Assembly (NCBI GenBank): GCA_029780855.1
Contig: JAKOXV010000012.1
Coordinates: 1 to 35,621 of the forward strand
Direction of reading: 5' to 3'
From: a bacterium
Lineage (GTDB): Bacteria; Patescibacteriota; Saccharimonadia; Saccharimonadales; JAUPVS01
Length of the DNA stretch: 35,621 bases
In this document: positions 1 to 6,847 of the stretch, piece by piece
Numbering within the stretch: position 1 is the first letter of the stretch
How the letters are laid out: each line of letters starts with the position of its first letter
Notes under the pieces: generated by a model
The model's database searches: none
What the model was told of the DNA's origin: nothing
The model's input: the letters and a program-made list of their open reading frames with translations, nothing else
Position numbers and translations under genes: made by a program

Positions 1-1
1 A

Positions 2-58
2 AAGACGGTGATTACCGAAGATAAAAAAGCTATTACCGGCCACGATACTGCCGCCTAG
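2..58 (+). CDS. C-terminal end of a gene that begins before the window
   Basis: An open frame enters from the left edge and ends with TAG at 56-58. It gives 18 residues ending ITGHDTAA. The stretch is hydrophilic and has no recognisable motif, so no family can be named. It is inferred to be the end of an upstream gene because it is open to the edge and is followed 22 bases later by the TATAGT -10-like box of the next gene. The frame could also be open by chance. Confidence 0.4.
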   Translation, partial: KTVITEDKKAITGHDTAA

Positions 59-105
59 CACGTTTCAGTAGCAGTCTGGTATAGTGCTACCAAAGGAGTA
101 GTGTC

Positions 106-789
106 ATGACAGAACTGTTACGAGTACGCAATAGTAAGAGTGAAGAGGAGTTTGAAGTTGCTGATGTCGAGCCAACGGCGACTGCGCAACGATTCAAAAA
201 AATCTCTGACAAGATTTGGTCACAAAAACCTACACATAACATCTTGGCTTCTCATGGCTTAGAAACTGTCGTAGATCCTCTGGTGGCGCGCGATTTGCTT
301 AATGGTGCTCTCGCAGAAATCGACACTGCGTTGGTACTGTCAGGAGCAGATAAGCAGGTTCCATTACCAGGGAGATGGAGAGGTGATGAGCTGACTGTGC
401 TCGCGAGTGAGCTAGATCGCCCCCAGAATGTGGGTGTCATTACCTATAATTGGGATGAACGGAACAAGTGGCGATCCATTGAACGCGACGGCGAAGCGAT
501 GATTGTGGAGGTATTGGATGGAAACTACTATCGGGCCTTAGATGTGAGCCTGTACTTTAGGGATGCGGCTGCTGCACCATTTGTGCTGACCTATGAAATC
601 GGTAGGGTACAAGAACGTCAGGATCAGCCTACCTGGATCAGTATGAATCTTTGGCATAGTAACTACGCCGAGACGGGCTACGAAGGTAGTCAGTTGGCTT
701 ACGAATCATTAACACTTGCTCAAGAAGACGGCATCCTTGATGTTATCCAGACAATTGGTGGCATCGCAATCGATTCTAAAAAAAGCTAA
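106..789 (+). CDS. hypothetical protein, 227 aa
   Basis: I do not recognise this protein. It is soluble-looking and acidic, with no signal peptide or membrane segment. The central part (about residues 95-215) alternates aromatic and polar residues (VITYNWDERNKWRSI, YYRALDVSLYFRD, WISMNLWHSNY), which suggests a beta-rich domain. The first 60 residues look helical. The start is well supported: AAAGGAG lies 8-9 bases before ATG 106, and a TATAGT box at 80-85 is a plausible -10. The stop is TAA. The convergent methyltransferase ends 11 bases away. It could be a lineage-specific protein; nothing in the neighbourhood fixes a role. Confidence 0.75.
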   Translation: MTELLRVRNSKSEEEFEVADVEPTATAQRFKKISDKIWSQKPTHNILASHGLETVVDPLVARDLLNGALAEIDTALVLSGADKQVPLPGRWRGDELTVLASELDRPQNVGVITYNWDERNKWRSIERDGEAMIVEVLDGNYYRALDVSLYFRDAAAAPFVLTYEIGRVQERQDQPTWISMNLWHSNYAETGYEGSQLAYESLTLAQEDGILDVIQTIGGIAIDSKKS

Positions 790-800
790 TTCACGGAGGG

Positions 801-1433
801 TTACACTTGTTTTTGGACGACGTAATCCATCCATACCTTACCGAAATCATCGGTGAGATCTTCGTGGTAGGTAATGTCAAAGCCGCTGCCTTGTATTGCT
901 TCCTCAAATTCCGGCTGGGTCCAACGCTTGCGGAATCTATGCGCAGTGGCGGTGTAATCAATTTTTTGCTCAAAACCCTCGCTTGATGTGAGTGACTTTG
1001 TGGTGCTTAGGAATGCAAACCCTCCAGGGCGTAAGATTCGAGCAGTCTTTGTGAGACCTTGCAGCGCCACATCCTTAGGAAACAAGTGTATAAAGGCGTA
1101 GAGGCAGACGGCGTCAAAAGATTGTTCAGGGTAGGGCTCTGTAAAAAAATCACCCTGTGTTATTGGAGTGGCCGGATTTCTCTGTTGCGCATAGGCAATC
1201 ATGGCGGGGGAAAGTTCTATGCCTTCTGGGTTCATCCCGTGGTCTCTGAAAATCTCAAGGGTGTAGCCCACTGCACAACCAACGTCTAATATCCTAGATC
1301 CTGGTTCAAGCTCTCTAGTGAGTAACGACAGGGCGTACTCTGTCACTGGTCGTAGTGCCTGTACGCGCTGTTCGTACTCGTCCGCTAAAAGGTCATAAGT
1401 CTTGGTGTGTACCTCCGGTAGAGTCTCGTGCAT
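801..1433 (-). CDS. class I SAM-dependent methyltransferase
   Basis: A 210-residue Rossmann-fold methyltransferase. Motif I is ILDVGCAVGY at residues 48-57. The acidic end of strand 2 is EGIELS near residue 76, the QGDFF segment follows, and a post-motif FDAVCLYAFIHLF and LRPGGFAFLST complete the family pattern. The N-terminal helix (YDLLADEYEQR) is typical of small-molecule or unassigned methyltransferases of the Methyltransf_11/25 type, so the substrate cannot be named. A TATACT box (minus strand, 1445-1440) ends 6 bases before ATG 1433, so the transcript is probably leaderless and its promoter lies just after the end of the nrdR-like gene upstream. The gene ends TAA, facing the convergent hypothetical gene. 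Confidence 0.85.
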   Translation of the reverse strand: MHETLPEVHTKTYDLLADEYEQRVQALRPVTEYALSLLTRELEPGSRILDVGCAVGYTLEIFRDHGMNPEGIELSPAMIAYAQQRNPATPITQGDFFTEPYPEQSFDAVCLYAFIHLFPKDVALQGLTKTARILRPGGFAFLSTTKSLTSSEGFEQKIDYTATAHRFRKRWTQPEFEEAIQGSGFDITYHEDLTDDFGKVWMDYVVQKQV

Positions 1434-1450
1434 ACACAGAGTATAACACC

Positions 1451-1855
1451 TTAGAGCTTGTGGAATGCGCGGTAGGAGACGGCAGCAACGGAATCAAAAT
1501 TATTCAGCACCTCAGCGGTAACAACAATAAGTTGTTCGCGCTCGATTGTTGCGTGGGATATGCCTTTGAGTAATTTGTTCAATACGGTGCCGGTCAGTGC
1601 GCTCGCATCGTTTAGTGCCGTATCTCGGTGCCTGAGGGCATCGTACAGGCTGATAAACAGCTTTTCTTGTACAAACGGCTGTATGTGCCCGTTTTTATCT
1701 AAAAATGCCCAGGAGCCGCTAAAATCGGCTAATTCATGAGTCGTAAATATATTTCCGCAGTTCTTACAGAGGCGGCGGCGCCATATAGCGTTGGTGCGCT
1801 TTTGGGGACGAGAGTTAGTTACTTCGGTGTCGCCACCACAATAGATGCATTTCAT
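1451..1855 (-). CDS. nrdR: NrdR-like transcriptional regulator (zinc ribbon plus ATP-cone)
   Basis: 134 residues when started at ATG 1855. The N-terminus has a zinc ribbon with Cys3/Cys6 and Cys30/Cys33 around the signature SRPQKRTNAIWRRRLCKNCG, closely matching NrdR (SRxxxxGxxIRRRRxC). The rest resembles a divergent ATP-cone (FLDKNGHIQPFVQEKLFISL), the nucleotide-sensing domain. In known bacteria NrdR represses ribonucleotide reductase genes in response to dATP/ATP; no nrd gene is in this window. An upstream in-frame ATG at 1885 falls inside the -35 element, so it cannot be the start. The promoter is TTGACA (1890-1885), a 17-base spacer and GACAAT (1867-1862), then only 6 bases to ATG, hence leaderless. 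An 18-base perfect palindrome overlaps the -35 box. Confidence 0.82.
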   Translation of the reverse strand: MKCIYCGGDTEVTNSRPQKRTNAIWRRRLCKNCGNIFTTHELADFSGSWAFLDKNGHIQPFVQEKLFISLYDALRHRDTALNDASALTGTVLNKLLKGISHATIEREQLIVVTAEVLNNFDSVAAVSYRAFHKL

Positions 1856-1861
1856 GGCTCT

Positions 1862-1901
1862 ATTGTCGCGTATGTGTAAAACCATGTCAACATGTTGACA
1901 T
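1862..1901 (-). promoter_or_regulatory. nrdR promoter with overlapping 18-bp palindrome
   Basis: On the minus strand TTGACA (1890-1885), 17 bases, GACAAT (1867-1862) and 6 bases to the start codon. The perfect palindrome ATGTCAACATGTTGACAT covers 1884-1901 and contains the -35 hexamer, as expected for a repressor operator. It does not resemble the known AT-rich NrdR box, so the binding protein is unknown; autoregulation is an inference. Confidence 0.65.
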
Positions 1902-1944
1902 TACCCTGTATAAATCTGCAGTGGAAAACCCCTGGGAAAAGTGG

Positions 1945-1984
1945 GGAAAACAAAAGAACCACCGCTTTAACAGGGGTGGTTCTT
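1945..1984 (-). terminator. Rho-independent terminator (minus strand)
   Basis: AAGAACCACC (1954-1963) pairs perfectly with GGTGGTTCTT (1975-1984). On the minus strand the hairpin is followed by TTTGTTTTCC. The only candidate it could serve is the 18-codon frame just upstream on the same strand (1999-2055) or a short RNA. Confidence 0.6.
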
Positions 1985-1998
1985 GCTGTGTATCTACC

Positions 1999-2055
1999 TT
2001 ATTTTGCTAAAACAGGTCGATTGCGTCGTATGCGCCCAGCGGGTTTTGTAACCAT
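1999..2055 (-). CDS. possible 18-residue basic peptide or short RNA
   Basis: A minus-strand frame from ATG 2055 to TAA encodes MVTKPAGRIRRNRPVLAK, a very basic peptide with the flavour of a ribosomal-protein tail, though I cannot match it to a known one. A TATTTT box lies 8 bases before the ATG, matching the leaderless spacing of other genes here, and a strong terminator follows the stop by 14 bases. The promoter-frame-terminator arrangement suggests a discrete short transcript; that it is translated is an inference. Confidence 0.3.
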   Translation of the reverse strand: MVTKPAGRIRRNRPVLAK

Positions 2056-2185
2056 TTCTTCGTAAAATAGTGTAAACCCTTCGAGTGAACTCGATTTTTG
2101 GCTACTCACACAGTTGCCTCGTTTAACGGAACTACGTTATCAGCGCAGAGTTTATGTGTCAAGTTTCTGTTACAATAGAGCGCAT

Positions 2186-3268
2186 ATGTCGACCCCTGTA
2201 TTTCAAGTAATTCGTAGTAAAAATTATAAGCGGAGCGGTTTGCTGCATACTAGAGCTGGTTCTGTACAGACTCCAACTTTTATGCCGGATGGTACCAGGG
2301 GCGCCGTTAAAAGCCTTACCCCGGATCAAGTTGTTTCAACAGGGGTAGAAGTAGTGTTGAGCAACACGTATCATTTACACCTGCAGCCAGGTGAGCAAAC
2401 CATTAAAAAACTCGGTGGATTACATACATTCGCCAATAGAAAAGGTCCTATTCTTACTGATTCGGGTGGATTCCAGGTATTTTCTCTTGCCCATATAAAT
2501 AAGATTACCGAGGAAGGGGTAACGTTTAAGGATCCACGAACGGGCGATATCGTTACGTTGACCCCTGAAAAATCCATTCAGATCCAGTTTGATCTTGGGT
2601 CGGATATGATGGTGGCTTTTGATGACGTAACGGCGTTGGATGAAACAGGTAGGATGCGCACCCTCGAAGCGTTTGAGCGAACACATCGCTGGCTGGAGCG
2701 CAGCCTGGCTGAGTTCCAAAGGTTAACAAAAGGAATGAAAGAACGTGAACGACCCCTGTTGTTTGGCGTTGTTCAGGGAGGTCTGGATAAAGATTTACGG
2801 AAGAAAAGCTTGGGGATAGTACAGTCATTACCGGTAGATGGCATAGCCATAGGAGGATTATCTGTAGGTGAGTCACGTAAAGAAATGCACGAAATGTTAG
2901 AGTATTTGGCGCCCCTGTATGACGATTCTACTCGACCACGATTTTTGCTTGGGGTTGGCGATCCGATAGATCTTCGTTTTGCTGTTGAGCATGGGATAGA
3001 CATGTTGGACTGTGTGCTTCCTACCCGTAACGCTCGTCATGCAACCGCTTGGATAACGGGGGACAAAAAGGTCCACCTTACAAACGAAAAATTTAAAGAA
3101 GATACAGAGGTGATTGATCCCGCTTGTGATTGTACGACGTGCGAATCGGGATACAGCAGAGGGTTTCTGCGTCATCAATTTAAGGTAGGCGAACCGCTTG
3201 CCGGTACTCTGGTAAGTATTCATAACATCCGATACTTACAGCGGATTTGCGAAGAATATCGAAGTTAA
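2186..3268 (+). CDS. tgt: queuine/preQ1 tRNA-ribosyltransferase
   Basis: Exchanges guanine for 7-aminomethyl-7-deazaguanine (preQ1) at position 34 of GUN-anticodon tRNAs. Hallmarks: TPTFMPDGTRGAVKSLTP near the N-terminus, SNTYHLHLQPG, the catalytic-region LTDSGGFQVFSL with the substrate Asp, GVVQGG, GGLSVGE, the nucleophile region MLDCVLPTRNARHATAW, and the zinc site CxCxxC plus a later His (CDCTTCESGYSRGFLRHQF). From ATG 2186 it has 360 residues, normal for bacterial Tgt (about 370). Upstream in-frame ATG 2114 would add 24 residues that match nothing in the family. TACAAT at 2171-2176 lies 9 bases before ATG 2186, so the transcript is likely leaderless. It works ahead of queA, found at 9.4 kb. 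No preQ1 synthesis genes are in the window, so the precursor may be salvaged. Confidence 0.96.
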   Translation: MSTPVFQVIRSKNYKRSGLLHTRAGSVQTPTFMPDGTRGAVKSLTPDQVVSTGVEVVLSNTYHLHLQPGEQTIKKLGGLHTFANRKGPILTDSGGFQVFSLAHINKITEEGVTFKDPRTGDIVTLTPEKSIQIQFDLGSDMMVAFDDVTALDETGRMRTLEAFERTHRWLERSLAEFQRLTKGMKERERPLLFGVVQGGLDKDLRKKSLGIVQSLPVDGIAIGGLSVGESRKEMHEMLEYLAPLYDDSTRPRFLLGVGDPIDLRFAVEHGIDMLDCVLPTRNARHATAWITGDKKVHLTNEKFKEDTEVIDPACDCTTCESGYSRGFLRHQFKVGEPLAGTLVSIHNIRYLQRICEEYRS

Positions 3269-3280
3269 ATTTCGGTGTAT

Positions 3281-3442
3281 CTATTCGGAATCAGGAAGGC
3301 CTTCGTCTGGCTGCGTATCAGTTGCGGGATGTTGTTTTCGGGGAGTGGCCGAAGAAATCCCTCGTATAGCAATCGTCTTCCATACTCCATCAGGGGTCTC
3401 TACTTCACTATATTGATCTGGGTACTCTGGATACTTATCCAT
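3281..3442 (-). CDS. small acidic hypothetical protein, 53 aa
   Basis: A short minus-strand gene running from ATG 3442 to TAG 3281-3283. The protein starts MDKYPEYPDQYSEVETPDGV, continues WKTIAIRGIS and ends in a Pro/Asp/Glu-rich tail; it is acidic with no membrane segment. The start has an AGGAG Shine-Dalgarno about 7 bases upstream. It begins only 18 bases after the 3' end of tRNA-Val on the same strand, so the two probably share a transcript. It is convergent with tgt, 12 bases apart. No function can be assigned. Codon-like composition and the good ribosome-binding site argue that it is real. Confidence 0.6.
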   Translation of the reverse strand: MDKYPEYPDQYSEVETPDGVWKTIAIRGISSATPRKQHPATDTQPDEGLPDSE

Positions 3443-3460
3443 ATTACACTCCTAGATTAC

Positions 3461-3537
3461 TGGTGGGCGGTATAGGATTCGAACCTATCACCTCAACAAC
3501 GTCAATGTTGCGCTCTAGCCAAATGAGCTAACCGCCC
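3461..3537 (-). tRNA. tRNA-Val (GAC), CCA encoded
   Basis: The minus strand folds into a full cloverleaf: acceptor stem starting GGGCGGT and closing ACCGCCC, D stem GCTC/GAGC, anticodon stem CAACA/TGTTG with loop TTGACGT giving anticodon GAC, and a T arm with GGTTCGAATCC. The 3' ACCA is encoded (TGGT at 3461-3464 on the plus strand). Confidence 0.97.
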
Positions 3538-3570
3538 TCGAACAGAGAAATAATAGCAGAAAAAGGGCGT

Positions 3571-3602
3571 ATATAAAACTATGTCATATATGATATAAAA
3601 CT
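3571..3602. repeat. ATATAAAACT direct repeat, two copies
   Basis: ATATAAAACT occurs at 3571-3580 and 3593-3602, 22 bases start to start, about two helical turns. The copies sit in the 150-base AT-rich stretch between tRNA-Val and the small RNA candidate. The tRNA-Val promoter (TATTAT on the minus strand) lies on the left side of this stretch. Apart from this repeat I see no gene in 3540-3678. Confidence 0.35.
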
Positions 3603-3690
3603 GTGAAGTTGAGATATCCCCAGGTAGTGGTGTAGGAATAACAATACTAAAGTACTAGCCTTATAATACTATTACTACTATAATCTCTGA

Positions 3691-3775
3691 TTACGAGGTG
3701 AGTTTTGCCGGGTGCTTTGCCAGACAAAACAGGGAACGAATCGAGTGTTATGCGAGAACACTCGATTCTTTTTTT
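3691..3775 (+). ncRNA. candidate small RNA of about 85 nt upstream of thrS
   Basis: TATAAT at 3679-3684 (another at 3662-3667) puts a start near 3691, and a very strong terminator closes the unit at 3775. In between, GTTTTG (3702-3707) can pair with CAAAAC (3724-3729), giving a first hairpin before the terminator hairpin. thrS has its own -10 box after the terminator, so this is either an independent short RNA or a thrS attenuator. No T-box motif or convincing peptide was seen. No clear -35 could be found. Confidence 0.45.
3738..3775 (+). terminator. strong Rho-independent terminator
   Basis: GAATCGAGTGTT (3738-3749) pairs perfectly over 12 bp with AACACTCGATTC (3757-3768), followed by seven T residues. 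It separates the small RNA candidate from thrS. Confidence 0.9.
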
Positions 3776-3810
3776 GCCCTGGTATAACAGAGGTGGTATG
3801 ATACTAGCAA

Positions 3811-5673
3811 ATGGGAGCACACATGACAGAAAAAACAGATCAGTTACACGCTATGAGACATAGTCTGGCGCATATATTAGCGTTATCCGTAAAGCGTATC
3901 TGGCCGCATGCAAAGTTTGGCGTTGGTCCGGTAGTTGAGAATGGGTTTTATTATGATATAGACCTCGGCGATACGAAGCTGTCAGAGGAAGATTTTCCCA
4001 AGATTGAGGCCGAGATGAGGAAGATTATTAAGGAGGATCAACCCTTTGAAAAAAGCACAAAACCTCTTAATGAAGCTATAAAATGGACTGAAGCATGGGA
4101 GCAGCCTTACAAAAAAGAACTATTAAACGATCTCGCGAGAGCTGGTACCACAGTTGCCAAGGATTTAGACAAAAACGAATTAGGTACCATTACTGAAGGT
4201 GATAGCAAGGTGGACAGCGTGTCGTTCTATACCAACGGCGACTTTACTGACCTGTGCCGGGGTCCACACGTTGCCTCTACCGGCAAAGTTGGTGCCTTTA
4301 AACTGCTGCGCGTATCTGGTGCGTACTGGCGTGGCAAAGAGGATAATCCACAGATGCAGCGAGTCTACGGGGTTGCGTTCGCATCAGAGCAAGAACTTGA
4401 GGCCTACCTAAAGATGCTTGAAGAGGCCAAAGCTCGTGACCACCGCAAGATTGGCCAAGAAATGGATCTCTTTACGTTTTCTGACCTAGTGGGGCCAGGA
4501 TTGCCACTTTGGACACCTCGCGGAACGGTTATGCGTGAGGCGCTTGATGGCTTTGTGCAAGAAATGCGCAAAGAATATGGGTATGAAGCGGTCGCTATTC
4601 CGCATATCACCAAAAAAGACCTGTATGAAAAGAGTGGGCACTGGGCCAAGTTTGCCGATGAACTCTTCCGGATCAAGACGCGGGAGGGTCATGAATTTGC
4701 TATGAAGCCCATGAACTGCCCGCATCACACCCAAATCTATGCTTCACACCAGCGAAGTTATCGCGACTTGCCCATTCGTTACCGAGAAACAACCATGGTC
4801 TACCGTGATGAACAGACCGGTGAACTGGGCGGTTTGAGTAGGGTACGGAGCATTACGCAGGATGATGCGCATGTATTTTGCCGTTATCCGCAGATTAAAC
4901 AAGAAGCGCTAAAGATATGGGATATGATTGAGCGATTCTATACGACGCTCGGGATGGATTTACGCTTGCGCTTGAGCGTTCACGACCCTGAAGCTCAAGA
5001 CGCCTATATGGGTGATCCGAAGACATGGGATAAGGTAGAGAACCAGCTCAAAGAACTGGCCGAAGAAAAAGTAGGCAAGGATTACGAGTACGGTGTGGGA
5101 GAGGCAGCTTTTTATGGGCCCAAGCTCGATTTTATGGCTAAGGACGCACTGGGCCGTGAACACCAGGTAGCAACAATCCAGCTAGATTTTAACCAGCCCG
5201 AAGGGTTTGACCTGACTTGTGTGAATGAAAAGGGCGAGCACGAACGAATTGTGATGATTCACTGCGCAATTACTGGCTCTTTGGAGCGTTCTTTGAGCAT
5301 TATAATCGAGCACTATGGCGGCAAATTCCCAGTGTGGCTTGCTCCAGAACAGATACGCATCGCAACCTTGAACCAAGAAGATGCTATTGTTGCGTTTGCT
5401 GAAAATCTGGCCAAACAGGCTAAAGAAATGGGTTTGCGGGTAACCGTTGATAATGCGCAAGAATCGGTTGGTAAGAAAATCCGCGAAGCAGAAGTGATGA
5501 AGGTTCCGTACACAGTTGTTATTGGCGGCAAAGAGGTAGAGACCAAGGAAGTAAATCCGCGAATCCGTCAGGATATGGAAGTGCCTCATGAACGGCAACC
5601 TATCGGGACAGAAGAATTTCTCAAGAGTGTGGCAAACGAAGCTAGGTCTCGCGTTAGCAAATCATCACTGTAG
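3811..5673 (+). CDS. thrS: threonyl-tRNA synthetase
   Basis: Charges tRNA-Thr in the cytoplasm. The editing domain is at the N-terminus, with HSLAH (the HxxxH site) around residues 18-22 and DLCRGPHV plus SGAYWRG following. The class II core runs from PGLPLWTPRGTVMREAL through MNCPHH (zinc Cys), RYRETTMVYRDEQTGELGGL (motif 2) to the ITGSLERSLSIIIEHY region (motif 3). The C-terminal anticodon-binding domain begins at WLAPEQIRI. The usual 60-residue N-terminal TGS domain is missing: the protein starts only about 15 residues before the editing domain. TATGAT at 3797-3802 lies 8 bases before ATG 3811, fitting a leaderless start; an alternative start at ATG 3823 has GGGAG just upstream. Stop is TAG. 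Confidence 0.97.
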   Translation: MGAHMTEKTDQLHAMRHSLAHILALSVKRIWPHAKFGVGPVVENGFYYDIDLGDTKLSEEDFPKIEAEMRKIIKEDQPFEKSTKPLNEAIKWTEAWEQPYKKELLNDLARAGTTVAKDLDKNELGTITEGDSKVDSVSFYTNGDFTDLCRGPHVASTGKVGAFKLLRVSGAYWRGKEDNPQMQRVYGVAFASEQELEAYLKMLEEAKARDHRKIGQEMDLFTFSDLVGPGLPLWTPRGTVMREALDGFVQEMRKEYGYEAVAIPHITKKDLYEKSGHWAKFADELFRIKTREGHEFAMKPMNCPHHTQIYASHQRSYRDLPIRYRETTMVYRDEQTGELGGLSRVRSITQDDAHVFCRYPQIKQEALKIWDMIERFYTTLGMDLRLRLSVHDPEAQDAYMGDPKTWDKVENQLKELAEEKVGKDYEYGVGEAAFYGPKLDFMAKDALGREHQVATIQLDFNQPEGFDLTCVNEKGEHERIVMIHCAITGSLERSLSIIIEHYGGKFPVWLAPEQIRIATLNQEDAIVAFAENLAKQAKEMGLRVTVDNAQESVGKKIREAEVMKVPYTVVIGGKEVETKEVNPRIRQDMEVPHERQPIGTEEFLKSVANEARSRVSKSSL

Positions 5674-5680
5674 GAAGTAC

Positions 5681-5977
5681 ATGAAGACATTTAACGAACT
5701 GGTGTCCGAAACGGTTCGGGTTATCCCGTACGGTAAGGTAATGACCTACGGCCAGATTGCTGCAATTTGCGGACAGCCGCGAGCGGCAAGGATAGTGGGC
5801 GGGATAGCGCACTGGGGGAACCCCGAACTTCCATGGCAAAGAGTGGTTAAAAAGGATGGTAGCTTGGCCGAAGGATATCCGGGAGGCGTTAGAGCCCATC
5901 AAGCTCATCTAGAAGCGGAAGGCGTGAAGTTCACTGGCAACAAAGTTACGATGGAGCAGTTTCAATGGCGACCGTAG
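5681..5977 (+). CDS. alkyltransferase-like protein (ATL), DNA alkylation-damage sensor
   Basis: 98 residues from ATG 5681, 7 bases after the thrS stop, with AGGAAG as ribosome-binding site. It has the winged-helix DNA-binding half of O6-alkylguanine-DNA alkyltransferases (IPYGKVMTYGQIAAICGQPRAARIVGGIAH). The methyl-acceptor Cys of the PCHR motif is replaced by Trp (ELPWQRVV), the defining change of ATL proteins. Known ATLs bind O6-alkylguanine, flip the base and hand the lesion to nucleotide excision repair without removing the alkyl group. So this is not an Ogt/MGMT enzyme. The end overlaps miaA by 13 bases, implying co-transcription with thrS-miaA. Confidence 0.92.
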   Translation: MKTFNELVSETVRVIPYGKVMTYGQIAAICGQPRAARIVGGIAHWGNPELPWQRVVKKDGSLAEGYPGGVRAHQAHLEAEGVKFTGNKVTMEQFQWRP

Positions 5978-6843
5978 AACCGCTCGTTGTCATTGTGGGC
6001 GAGACTGGTTCGGGTAAATCAGCTCTAGCACTCAAGGTGGCCGAGCGCTGGAATGGTGAAATTATTGCAGCAGATTCAAGAACGCTATACAGAGGTATGG
6101 ACATTGGTACTGCTAAGCCCAGCCTAGCAGAGCGCAGAAAAGTGCCACATCATCTGATAGACGCGGTGAATCCTGATGAATCGTTTAGTGTTGCGGACTT
6201 TCAGTGGATGGCCAATCAAACTATAGAACAGGTTATCGAACGTGGGCATTTGCCGATTATTGTTGGCGGTACAGGTCTGTATGTAGATGCGTTGCTATAT
6301 AACTATACCTTTAGGGAAAAGCCCGACCCGGCGCATAGGGAAGTACTAAGCGCTATGACTGTACAGGAGTTGCAGGAGGCAGTAATGGACAGGGGTTTGC
6401 CTATGCCGCAGAACGCCAATAATCCACGGAACCTCATACGGACTATAGAGTCGGAAGGGAAGGCTGGTATGCGCCAAAAATTGCGAGATAATACGATCGT
6501 AATCGGTCTACGTCTTGAGCAACACGTTTTACGCAAGAAAATCGAAACAAGAGTTGACCAGATGTTTGCTCAAGGATTGAAGGAAGAGGTAAAAAAAGTA
6601 GTCGATACGTACGGGTGGGGCTGCGAAGCACTTAAGGGAATTGGGTATCGCGAATTTGAGGGATATTTTACAGGTGATAAAACGCTTCCAGACGTCCGTA
6701 AGGAAATAGTAAAAGATACGCTGGGCTACGCCAAAAGACAGCGTACATGGTTCAAGCGTAATGCAGATATTATCTGGTGTGATAGTCCTGAACAATGTTT
6801 GCAAACGATCGAAAGCTTTTTGAACAAGCATCTGCTACAATAG
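5965..6843 (+). CDS. miaA: tRNA dimethylallyltransferase
   Basis: Adds the dimethylallyl group to A37 of tRNAs reading codons that start with U. The P-loop is GETGSGKSA (residues 12-20), followed by the conserved AADSRTLYRGMDIGTAKPS, HHLIDAVNPDESFSVADF, and IIVGGTGLYVDALL. The C-terminus has KGIGYREFEGYF and KRQRTWFKRN, the tRNA-contacting segments. Length (292) is slightly short of the usual 300-316, through a compact swinging domain. The ATG overlaps the end of the ATL gene by 13 bases. The region around its stop codon (TAG, 6841-6843) also carries the TACAAT box of the next gene. Confidence 0.97.
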   Translation: MATVEPLVVIVGETGSGKSALALKVAERWNGEIIAADSRTLYRGMDIGTAKPSLAERRKVPHHLIDAVNPDESFSVADFQWMANQTIEQVIERGHLPIIVGGTGLYVDALLYNYTFREKPDPAHREVLSAMTVQELQEAVMDRGLPMPQNANNPRNLIRTIESEGKAGMRQKLRDNTIVIGLRLEQHVLRKKIETRVDQMFAQGLKEEVKKVVDTYGWGCEALKGIGYREFEGYFTGDKTLPDVRKEIVKDTLGYAKRQRTWFKRNADIIWCDSPEQCLQTIESFLNKHLLQ

Positions 6844-6847
6844 GTTT

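Noticed and set aside
2114-2185. 24-residue extension of Tgt from ATG 2114
   Set aside because: No match to the family, and TACAAT at 2171-2176 would start RNA downstream of it.
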